Positions 1-7,427 of a stretch of 19,498 bases of DNA are shown one piece after another. Source of the DNA: Discostella pseudostelligera (Eukaryota; Bacillariophyta; Thalassiosirophyceae; Thalassiosirales; Thalassiosiraceae); NCBI GenBank assembly GCA_036940085.1, contig JALLBK010000287.1, positions 1 to 19,498 on the forward strand. The letters run 5' to 3'. Made by a program: the position numbers and the translations under genes. The stretch's first letter is position 1, and every line of letters starts with the position of its first letter. The notes beneath the pieces were generated by a model. It made no database searches. It saw only the letters and a list, made by a program, of their open reading frames with translations, and was not told the origin of the DNA.

Positions 1-35
1 TCCACACGCACTGCGCTAGCCGACGCAGTCCCTTT

Positions 36-50
36 CCCGACGCAGTCGGG
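36..50. repeat. Short perfect inverted repeat
   Basis: CCCGAC and GTCGGG flank a 3-base centre (GCA). The core CGACGCAGTC also occurs just upstream at 21-30, so there is a direct repeat as well. It lies about 115 bases before the first gene's ATG. It may be a promoter element or chance; no function is assigned. Confidence 0.5.
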
Positions 51-163
51 CTAGTGGTTATTGATGATTGAGCATTATAATATTGAGATGACACATCCAA
101 CCTCATACCACATCAAGCTCGTCGTCTATTATAATACAGTGGGAAGGAAAATAATAAAAAATA

Positions 164-1636
164 ATGGACAATCTGCTACTGCTGGGTGGAGTACCCGACA
201 TTGGCAAGGTCATGTCGTCGACTGGACCAGTGGTGAAATGCGTACTGCTGCGGTGTAGCAGCGGTGACAACAACAACAACAACAACAACAACAATGATGA
301 TGGTAACAATGACGGTAACAATGCCGATGGCGATAAGAAGGTGGCGGCTACTACTACTACTACAACTGCGGCGGCGGTGGCCGCTCCTTTCTCGTCATGT
401 TCCGACAATGACACCCATCGTGATCATGATCTGAACGAACACCTCATTGATGAAATTCTCGTAGACACCACCCCACGCAAATCCATGGTATCACAAATCC
501 TCGGGGGGCCGTTTACATTCTTGGGGCAGTATGAAGACGAGGGCATTATTGTCATGATCCGTCGTCCTGATGAAAATTGGGATTTAGATGATGACGACGA
601 CGACGATGACGACGAAGATGATAACCACACCAACACCGGGAAACATGTCGTCATCAGCACACTTCTGCCACCTCCTCCTCCAATCAATCCTCATAAATTG
701 CAACCGCCATTGCACAATGTTGTAGTTCGGGGAGATATACTATTGATGAAAGTGGCGGAAATTCAGGATGAGGATGATAATTATGATCATGCGTCTGCGG
801 ACACTACTACGGAAGCGGTAATGGAGGATAGTAGTTCCAATGATCAAGCTGCCCAAGGTTCAGTGTCAGCTTCTACATCTCCAGCTTCACCGGAGATGCA
901 CATGCTATCGAACGAAGAATTCTTCTTGGATTATACCAGAGAAGAATACTTGAAGTTTGCTAGTAGAACGGACATTGTTGCTGACGAGGAGAACGAAGAC
1001 TCTGATGATATTGACGATGAAGGGGAATATTGCAGTGAGGAAGAAGATGGTGATGATGAAGATGCGCAGGAAATTGGCGACGACAATGAAGACGACGAGG
1101 AGGAAGATGAGGAAGACGACGAGGACATGGACAATGAAGCAAATCAAGTGGGCATGATGAACATGATACTGGGGCATTTGCTTAGCAAATTTCGCGAACA
1201 GAATGGCCGGGGGCCGGACTCGCTTGAATTACTAGAGATGCGCAAGGCCTTGGCAGATAAGTTGGGTGTAGAGGTACCGCCGGTGAATGAGGAGGCTTGC
1301 GATTGGGGTAAGAAATTGCCTCCGTCGTCCTCGTCGCCATCATCGCCGGGCATGTCGGAGGGGAAGAGAAAACACAATAAGAAAGTTGTTGTAGCTGAGG
1401 AGATGAATGAGACGGAGGAGATTCCATCGCGTCGTTGTCGAACAAGTAGTGAGGATGAGGATGATGCCGAGGTTGAAGAGGAAGAGGCGAAGGAGACATG
1501 CATTATCGGGCGGGATGAAGATGTGGACAATCGCAAACAACCTGCTCAAGACGTGGACGACGACGAAACAATGCAACCCCAGCAAAAGAAGATAAAAGTG
1601 AATGGAATGGATGGCAAACGCAACCATGAATCATGA
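164..1636 (+). CDS. Acidic low-complexity protein with a conserved-looking core, function unknown
   Basis: Single-exon frame of 490 residues starting at an ATG in an A-rich context. The protein alternates simple runs with ordinary sequence. There is an Asn run (about residues 36-44), a Thr/Ala run (63-73), an Asp run (142-150) and a long Asp/Glu tract (about 274-325). Between them are segments that read like a folded domain: about 107-135 (QILGGPFTFLGQYEDEG, then IVMIRR), 175-200 (NPHKLQPP, then VVVRGDILLMKV) and 249-271 (EEFFLDYTREEYLKFASRTD). A predicted helical stretch at about 329-373 follows (MILGHLLSKFREQNGRGPDS). The C-terminal third is Ser/Glu rich with basic patches such as KRKHNKK and QQKKIKV that could be nuclear localisation signals. 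No signal peptide or membrane segment is seen. I do not recognise a named family. A nuclear or nucleolar acidic protein is a guess from composition only. Confidence 0.85.
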   Translation: MDNLLLLGGVPDIGKVMSSTGPVVKCVLLRCSSGDNNNNNNNNNDDGNNDGNNADGDKKVAATTTTTTAAAVAAPFSSCSDNDTHRDHDLNEHLIDEILVDTTPRKSMVSQILGGPFTFLGQYEDEGIIVMIRRPDENWDLDDDDDDDDDEDDNHTNTGKHVVISTLLPPPPPINPHKLQPPLHNVVVRGDILLMKVAEIQDEDDNYDHASADTTTEAVMEDSSSNDQAAQGSVSASTSPASPEMHMLSNEEFFLDYTREEYLKFASRTDIVADEENEDSDDIDDEGEYCSEEEDGDDEDAQEIGDDNEDDEEEDEEDDEDMDNEANQVGMMNMILGHLLSKFREQNGRGPDSLELLEMRKALADKLGVEVPPVNEEACDWGKKLPPSSSSPSSPGMSEGKRKHNKKVVVAEEMNETEEIPSRRCRTSSEDEDDAEVEEEEAKETCIIGRDEDVDNRKQPAQDVDDDETMQPQQKKIKVNGMDGKRNHES

Positions 1637-1767
1637 AAAGTAAACGTCAGTATTTTGTATTTGTTTGTTTGTCGGTGCGAGTGCGAGATGAAAATATATA
1701 GATAGAGGCAGTCGAAGTAGTTTCAACTCGAATTATTTATCTATCCGTAGGAATATATAATATTGTG

Positions 1768-2091
1768 TCAATCGTAATGTATCTTTCGTCTAAGCGCAAT
1801 CGACGTCACGAAAGTTGATGCTACTGCAGATGCAACGGAAATGGTCGGTGTTGTTGCCCACAACCTAATGCCGCTCCACCTCTCCATGAACTCCTCTGGC
1901 AATTTTCACAGTATACTGCTCAAGTCCACTCTATCTCCACGCACGACCTTCATTCCACAGTATTTTACTGCATCCTTCGCTCCCCCATTATACCCATTAT
2001 CTCGCAACGACCGACGACCGTCATGCTCAAGCGCAATAAGTGCATCAATCACCGTTTCAGGACCACCAACTAGAAAATGAGCGGAATACCA
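1768..2091 (-). pseudogene. Possible decayed gene or unannotated exon with one in-frame TGA
   Basis: Read on the minus strand, the frame from 2091 down to the TGA at 1770-1768 is open for about 107 codons except for one TGA at 1908-1906. The translation looks like real protein rather than repeat: GGPETVIDALIALEHDGRR early, KVVRGDRVDLSSIL just before the TGA, and KLPEEFMERWSGIRLW just after it. It ends with a hydrophobic segment and a basic tail (ALRRKIHYD). A plausible 3' splice site (pyrimidine-rich tract then TTTTCTAG) ends at about 2070, so this could be the last exon of a gene whose first exon I could not find. The TGA may mark a pseudogene, a sequencing error or a selenocysteine codon. 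I see no convincing SECIS element. The plus strand is also open for 79 codons here (1841-2080), so chance remains possible. Confidence 0.35.
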
Positions 2092-2330
2092 TTATGTCAC
2101 CGGCATGATTGTTAAGAGTAGAGACAAATAGGTAGACTATTTCAGCTGCAGAATCTCACTCGCTCTCTCCGCCAGTCTACCCCCAAAATGTCGTCGATGG
2201 CGATGCCGATGCTGCTATTCAATGTGAAGTGCAGCAGCAGCGTAGGAGGAGCGCCGACGGAGAGCCAGCCGACCGAAAAAGAAGCCGTCGGTCAGGTGTA
2301 TATATGTGGCTAGGGCGACGGCTCCGCCAT

Positions 2331-2380
2331 GGTGATGGGTGATGGGTGATGAGTGATGGTGGATGTGGATGTGGATGGTG
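2331..2380. repeat. GGTGAT/GGATGT short tandem repeat
   Basis: About 50 bases consist of repeated GGTGAT and then GGATGT hexamers with small variations. They are followed by related GGTGAC/GGGCGAT units to about 2440. This is a simple repeat in the gap upstream of the PDZ gene. It generates long but meaningless His/Pro-rich frames on the minus strand. Confidence 0.7.
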
Positions 2381-2460
2381 AACCACGGCACGTACGGGTG
2401 TGGACCGACGGGTGACGGGTGACGGGCGATGGGCGGACGGAAGGGGGAAGGACGATAAGA

Positions 2461-2549
2461 TGGCGGGAAGGCTTCTCCTCGTGGCGGGAAGCCGCGAGAA
2501 GAAAGTTGTTGAAGCCAAAGGTTTGGCGGGAACATCTCTTCCCGCCAAA
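2461..2549. promoter_or_regulatory. Cluster of E2F/DP-like sites, including a perfect 11-bp inverted pair
   Basis: Four matches to the E2F-type core GGCGGGAA/TTCCCGCC lie within 90 bases, at 2461-2469, 2482-2490, 2522-2532 and 2539-2549. The last two are TTTGGCGGGAA and TTCCCGCCAAA, an exact inverted repeat with a 6-base spacer. They sit 443-531 bases before the ATG of PDZ gene 1. E2F/DP factors exist in plants and algae and bind TTTSSCGC-type sites in S-phase genes. Binding here is inference from sequence alone. Confidence 0.5.
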
Positions 2550-2991
2550 TTTCCCTCTTTCGTACCTCTGGCGATCATTTTCACGTCGTACTCGTAGGAC
2601 ATATTATTATTATCGCTAAATTCATGTGATTTCATATTATTTCATCTCACGAAAGTGGCGCAGGCTCAAAGTCGATGCGAACGCGAACCGCGAACGCCAT
2701 CCTCCATCATCTCGTGTGGAGAAAAAAATGAACAAGGTGGGCTGCTGTTTGATTGCGCCCCGTTTCGTCAAATCTGATGACTGAAACATTCATACGATAC
2801 GATGCAATTCTGGCCTGGGAAATTGAGCGCTCACTCTGCAATAATTGCTTACGTCGGAGCCGTCAAGCGCAAAAGGAATCATTGCCATCATGACCAAGAC
2901 AATTGAAGCCGCTAAGTAGTCTAAACTGGCAGCTGCAGCAGACATAGATCAATAAGTTTACAGAGCAAAGTACAACATCAATCGTAGCATC

Positions 2992-3495
2992 ATGTCTGAT
3001 ACACTTGCGCGATATTTCAATATCAATGTGGTTCAGAACGATGACCTGTATTCACCATTGACACAAGAGGGCAATGTCGTTGGCGTTGGGGTGAACCTGA
3101 CGCTGAATCATGATCCTCCACTGTACGACAACACTCCCTGTGCTGGTACAGCCTACCGATACATCACTGTCATCGATTCCATCGAATGGAATACTCCCGC
3201 AGCAAAGGCAGGCTTGCAGTCAGGTGATATAATACTGGGCATAGATAGTACTAGCTTGTATGATGGACAGCAACTTTACCTACCCGATGATGTTGCTAAC
3301 ATGATACGCGGTCCAGAGGGAAGCGAAGTCAGTATCGTGGTGGAGAGAGATGGCAGACGAGTGAAGTTTGTTTTGACACGAGAACCACGGCCAAGCTCGC
3401 CTACACCGAGTTCAATAATGAGAAAGATTATGCCTGTTACGCCGGAAGCTTTGCGTTCGCTGGAACTTTTTGAGGATAGACTTCAATTCAGATGA
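2992..3495 (+). CDS. Small stand-alone PDZ-domain protein (copy 1 of an inverted pair)
   Basis: Single exon, 167 residues. Nearly the whole protein is one PDZ domain, at about residues 28-132. It shows the substrate-loop region VVGVGV, the helix/strand segment NTPAAKAGLQSGDIIL, the LPDDVANMIRGPEGSEV segment and a closing strand VKFVLTREP. This layout is closest to PDZ domains of HtrA and C-terminal processing proteases. No protease domain follows, and no signal peptide or membrane segment is visible, so a cytosolic or nuclear binding role is likely. A short Ser/Pro linker leads to a conserved tail (MRKIMPVTPEALRSLELFE) that is shared with the copy at 9466-9978 and may be a second functional motif. 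By eye the two proteins are about 80% identical. The partner is unknown. Confidence 0.88.
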   Translation: MSDTLARYFNINVVQNDDLYSPLTQEGNVVGVGVNLTLNHDPPLYDNTPCAGTAYRYITVIDSIEWNTPAAKAGLQSGDIILGIDSTSLYDGQQLYLPDDVANMIRGPEGSEVSIVVERDGRRVKFVLTREPRPSSPTPSSIMRKIMPVTPEALRSLELFEDRLQFR

Positions 3496-4032
3496 ATGAT
3501 GGAAAGGAATGACTTTCTCGCCGTAACATCACGATAGTGCATGGAAGTGTATTGAAAATCGTACCCAGCACGGTCGCCGCAACATATTCATTGCATGGGA
3601 GTGTACAGAGATTGAGGAAATCCTATCCAGCAAGAAATATATTGATAATGATTACATAAGCTTGTACAGATTCAACGGATGAGAAACTTCATTATTTTTG
3701 CATGCACTGATTTGCAGTACTACGAGCCCATTTTTCGATTGTCCTCTTCACAGTCGAGAACTCACTTCTCATTACAATATGTATTATTTGTTTTCATTGA
3801 TCCGGAGAGTATCACACCATGAGGATAGTGCCAACATCAAAACCGTGCTCCAAGAAACGACGTGATTGTCCTGATTATTGCAACATCCAGACTACGCCAT
3901 GTACTACTCAGCCGTACTACTCCTCATTCAGTATCATGCACCTGATACTCGAATAACCTTGCTTAGAACACCGTCGATTGACAATCGTATTGTCTTTCAA
4001 CACAGTTTCACATTCTCTTCGTGTGAATAACC
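3496..4032. other. Convergent 3' intergenic region
   Basis: This 537-base gap lies between the stop of PDZ gene 1 (+) and the stop of the Arp4-like gene (-), so it should contain both 3' UTRs and both polyadenylation sites. An imperfect tandem repeat sits at its left end. Nothing else was recognised. Confidence 0.6.
3519..3633. repeat. Imperfect tandem duplication, about 56-bp period
   Basis: Two adjacent diverged copies run from about 3519 and 3575. Each begins CGCCG(T/C)AACAT, continues through TGCATGG(A/G)AGTGTA and ends near CCAGCA(C/A)G. The duplication lies directly after the stop codon of PDZ gene 1, in its likely 3' UTR. It is not seen after the second PDZ copy. Confidence 0.5.
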
Positions 4033-6525
4033 CTAAGGACACTTTCGATTCACAATCGCAGCCCCATACTCCTCATAATCCTTCCTCGAAATCCACATAT
4101 CCTGAAAGGTACTCAAACTACCCAATATACTCCCTCCAAGCCAGGAACAAATGGCACGTTCGGAAACATTGGGTGATGTTACCTTCACACGCCACCCAGG
4201 AGTATGTCGATGCACAATTGCTTCAATTTCCTCACGCAATCGGTCGGGAAAGGCGTGCTCATCCCCAAGCAATGAGGCCATCCCTCCTACTGCACCGCCA
4301 CCACCGGCTCCTGCACCACCTCCAGCATTCAGTACCGGACCACCCACTACTCCCAATGGTCCACCCACTCCCGCCGCCCCAACGGCACCTACACCTGCCA
4401 CTCCAGTAATACATGCTCCTCCACCACAAACGACAACATTCCCCAACAATGACGCTTGTTGATCACGATCACATCGGAATGCCGCATCACATACCATTTG
4501 TGCTGGTGATGCGGATGTTAGATAATGAAAGTAATTTTCATTCACACTCCCAATGCCAGAGGCACCCGACGAAACGTCCGTTGCGCCACCACCAACACCA
4601 TCCATTTCACTATTGTGAATATTCGGTGTTGTTGTGCGAATATATGGAAGACAGGCGGCATACAACTTCTTTGAGATGGTACTGGGAGGATAGTACATCC
4701 TCGTCCTTCTACTACCACCACCACCAAACGTACCATGTCGACTGGACTTTTCGCCACGGTACGAAGTGTTGGAGTAGGCGTCACCCGCTTCCCCACCACC
4801 ACTTGTAGTACTACTACTACTGGGCATGCGAGAGGACATTTCCCCTTCACCACCACCACTACCACCACCATCTACTCCACCAGCAACAATAAACTCTTCC
4901 ATCTCCTTCTCGTACTCTTCCATCCTCATCACCGTTTCATCAAATATACCATCCCTAAAATTATTAGTATACTCATCATTCCCAAAGTATAATTCCGCAA
5001 CATCACATCGACTGGACGTGGTAACTTCGACAGGTGTACCATCCGGCAAAGTATAGGCTAATTTCGATGAGGTTAGAAAGACATTGGAGTTGTTGGATAA
5101 GAGCGACGCTGGATTGATGGATGGGATGGGGTTGCCTCCCTCGGCAGTGGTGGCGGTTGCTCCTCCCTCGACAGCAGTGCCACCACCCGCACTTGCACCG
5201 GCAGCAGCAGTACTAGCACCACCACCACCACCCGATGATGATGATGCAGACGACGAGACAACATATCCCATCGGACCAACCGCCACACCCAATCCCATTT
5301 CTTTAATTTCTCTTGCCAAATTAATCCTTGCCCAATTATGAAAAGGATCTTTCCGGGGAGTGTAGGTTGGCATTCGACGAACTTGATAATATGGCATGAG
5401 ATAGTCGGGTATGGGTGCCAAGTGCGCTTGAGAACTATTACTGGTATTAGTGGAATCCTTGATGAAATGACCGGCAGCATCGCGTTTCAATGTGGTCGAT
5501 GCCGACTGTTGTTGTTGTTGTTGTTGCTGCTTGGATGGCGAGCTATTGTTGGCATCGGAGGAATTGGCAGTATTCTCTCCGCCACCACCACTGGCATTGT
5601 TGTTGCTATTCGCACTAGCATTCCTCTGTTCCAACTTTCGTTGATTCATCCTCCTCATTCGATCTTTCCTCCTCCGTCCCCCCTGTTTCTTCACAATCTC
5701 ATCCATCATAGTTAATACCCGCTCATCGACATACTTGGCCCCACAGGCATTATTACGTAATACACCTCTATTTTCCACAAAGCCTTCATATACCGGCGAG
5801 ACCATGGTAGCGGAATGTCCCACATCGACGACTGTGGCCGTAGTCCGGCCCACCGCATAACACGAGGCGACGGCATCCCGTAAGAAGAATACCGCGGGTA
5901 GATTATGGCTTTCGAATAGTATTTCGAGTAGACGTTGCCGCAGTGCCGGAGGGGTGTGTGGTTTATCGAGTAAGAGGAGGGGATGGTGGTGGGAGACAAC
6001 AACATCATCATGATCGTTGAGAATGCTGCCATCGCCCCTCCCGCTCCCGAGGCCAAGCGCATGTTGAAAGGCATGCTGGAGGTAGCGACTTACAAGCTCG
6101 TGAGATTCCCACTCATCGCCTAGCTTGTCGATACCGTTGCTGCTACTACTTTCGTTGGACGACAGGGACGAGCCAGCAGCAGCAATAGTATCAGCAACGC
6201 CGGCTCTCCTACTACGTCCCGCAATACTGCGGCTAGGGGGAGAGTAGATCCAACCCGTCACTGGATCGACGGGATTTACCAAATCATAATTCCCATCATC
6301 ATCCGTTTTATAATTAATGCAATGTGTCACAAAGTCGCGTTTGGGACCATTCACAAAGTTGGAAGATGACGATGACGACGACGACGACGACGACCAGCAG
6401 CAGCGCTCCACCGCCGTCGTGCTGCTCAGCACCGCCGCCGGGTGATCATCGCCAGCGTAGCCAATCTTGGTGGAGTACGAGCCAATGTCGGCTACGAGGG
6501 CTTGCATAATGTCTTTGCCAAACAT
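4033..6525 (-). CDS. ARP4: Actin-related protein, Arp4/BAF53 type, with large low-complexity inserts
   Basis: Single-exon protein of 830 residues. Arp4 is a nuclear actin-fold subunit of chromatin remodelling (INO80, SWR1, BAF) and NuA4 acetyltransferase complexes. The actin fold is seen in order. The first phosphate loop is VADIGSYSTKIGYAGDDHP (about 11-29). LLEILFESHNLPAVFFLRDAV (about 200-220) is the usual pre-loop helix. The second phosphate loop is VVDVGHSATMVSPVYEGF (about 233-250). The adenosine region is NVVVCGGGACITGV (about 697-710). The closing block includes SWLGGSILGSLSTFQDMWIS and ends RKCP, as in Arp4 proteins. The start MFGKDIMQALVADIGSY fits the family. Typical Arp4 is about 430-490 residues. 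The excess comes from a Ser run (45-56), a basic/Asn/Gln region (285-345, with Q8), Ala/Gly/Ser regions (425-465 and 550-605) and a Gly/Ala region (711-750). Family assignment is firm; assignment to Arp4 rather than another nuclear Arp rests mainly on the N- and C-terminal blocks. Confidence 0.9.
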   Translation of the reverse strand: MFGKDIMQALVADIGSYSTKIGYAGDDHPAAVLSSTTAVERCCWSSSSSSSSSSSNFVNGPKRDFVTHCINYKTDDDGNYDLVNPVDPVTGWIYSPPSRSIAGRSRRAGVADTIAAAGSSLSSNESSSSNGIDKLGDEWESHELVSRYLQHAFQHALGLGSGRGDGSILNDHDDVVVSHHHPLLLLDKPHTPPALRQRLLEILFESHNLPAVFFLRDAVASCYAVGRTTATVVDVGHSATMVSPVYEGFVENRGVLRNNACGAKYVDERVLTMMDEIVKKQGGRRRKDRMRRMNQRKLEQRNASANSNNNASGGGGENTANSSDANNSSPSKQQQQQQQQSASTTLKRDAAGHFIKDSTNTSNSSQAHLAPIPDYLMPYYQVRRMPTYTPRKDPFHNWARINLAREIKEMGLGVAVGPMGYVVSSSASSSSGGGGGASTAAAGASAGGGTAVEGGATATTAEGGNPIPSINPASLLSNNSNVFLTSSKLAYTLPDGTPVEVTTSSRCDVAELYFGNDEYTNNFRDGIFDETVMRMEEYEKEMEEFIVAGGVDGGGSGGGEGEMSSRMPSSSSTTSGGGEAGDAYSNTSYRGEKSSRHGTFGGGGSRRTRMYYPPSTISKKLYAACLPYIRTTTPNIHNSEMDGVGGGATDVSSGASGIGSVNENYFHYLTSASPAQMVCDAAFRCDRDQQASLLGNVVVCGGGACITGVAGVGAVGAAGVGGPLGVVGGPVLNAGGGAGAGGGGAVGGMASLLGDEHAFPDRLREEIEAIVHRHTPGWRVKVTSPNVSERAICSWLGGSILGSLSTFQDMWISRKDYEEYGAAIVNRKCP

Positions 6526-7227
6526 GTAGCTTGATATTGTTCAATAATTAATATATTGTATGTAGTTGAATGGATGTTGGATGTTGAGGATGGATAGTTG
6601 TAGTAGTACGGCGTCGGCGGCGGCTGTCATTGTCATCACGCTGTCATGGTCTTTTGGTTTGGCTTTGCCCACAACATATCTACTCCTATCGTACAGTCCC
6701 GTCTGCCCGTCGACAGTGGCGCCATACTTTTGCTGCCACGCGGAAGTAATCCCCAGAGGCCCTCGTTCCGAAAGATACGAATGTACTTAATCAATTTGGA
6801 GATTCAGAAAGATACTTAATCAATTTGGAAATTAAAATTTGAAATTGAAAAGATACTTAAGGATTTTGAAATTAAAATTTGAATTTGAAAAAGATACTTA
6901 ACGCTTAATATTCGTCTGTGCTTCCCCTGCATGCTGCCTTCGCGCCAGATCCAACTCCTACCTCTTCGCTCGGCCCGCCGGCGGCGGCTCCACACAAACC
7001 ATGAAGCTTTGCCGCTGCTCCTTCTTATGCTACTACCAAACCATAGCCGCCACCGCCGGCTGTAGGTAGTCGCATTCTGCCACCATATCTAATAGGAGTA
7101 GCACTCTCTCACATTACTCTGTCTTCTCGACATCATCATCATCATCATTTTTCTCTCTCGACTTCATCATCATCTGCATCGTGTGGGTCATCGTCGCAGG
7201 TGTCGCCAGCGCCACAGGTCGCAAACG
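6526..7227. other. Divergent promoter region between Arp4-like and DTW-GNAT genes
   Basis: About 700 bases separate two ATGs that point away from each other, so the region should carry both promoters and 5' UTRs. It contains an AT-rich tandem repeat (6770-6906), a GC-rich CCGCCGGCGG-type stretch near 6975-7060 and pyrimidine/ATC-rich sequence just before the DTW-GNAT start. No gene was recognised. Confidence 0.6.
6770..6906. repeat. AT-rich tandem repeat, 40-bp unit
   Basis: Four starts of GAAA(A)GATACTTAA-like sequence occur at about 6770, 6807, 6847 and 6887. The two complete middle copies are exactly 40 bases and share AGATACTTAA followed by GAAATTAAAATTTGAA. The first copy is 37 bases and more diverged; the last is cut short after about 20 bases. 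The repeat sits in the intergenic region of a divergent gene pair. Confidence 0.8.
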
Positions 7228-7393
7228 ATGACGCTTCCATCTCCATGCCGATTACTGCTTCTACTACTAGTAGCAATCAGTCTTTTGAATATTGTTTGTT
7301 CCGCATTCATGGCCTCCGTCCGTTGCATTAGGCACTCGAGCCAACAATTCACTGACAGCAATAGCAACAACCACCACCACTTCTACTTCATGA

Positions 7394-7427
<34 letters not shown>

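Larger units (their letters stand above)
1637..2991. other. Intergenic region between acidic gene and PDZ gene 1
   Basis: This 1.35 kb gap starts with the AT-rich 3' flank of the first gene (about 1637-1790). It then holds a protein-like minus-strand stretch (1768-2091), a GGTGAT/GGATGT-rich repeat (2331-2380), E2F-like sites (2461-2549) and three close copies of GCGAAC (2677-2695). The rest is probably promoter and 5' UTR of the PDZ gene at 2992. No RNA gene was recognised. Confidence 0.6.

Noticed and set aside
424..1536. Ser- and Leu-rich frames opposite the first acidic gene
   Set aside because: They are reverse readings of Asp/Glu codon repeats (GAT/GAC runs read as Ser) and have no protein-like pattern.
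2188..2313. Small plus-strand frame of 41 codons with a good ATG context (CAAAATG)
   Set aside because: It is short, has no recognisable motif and no convincing continuation. A GTGTAT at 2295 could be a donor, but no matching next exon was found.
3978..5715. Several plus-strand frames across the Arp4-like gene
   Set aside because: They lie opposite clear actin-fold coding sequence and consist of His, Pro and Thr runs from the same repeats.
7183..7227. Upstream extension of the DTW-GNAT frame to 7183
   Set aside because: The extension begins at GTG, not ATG. The first in-frame ATG is at 7228 and directly gives a good signal peptide.
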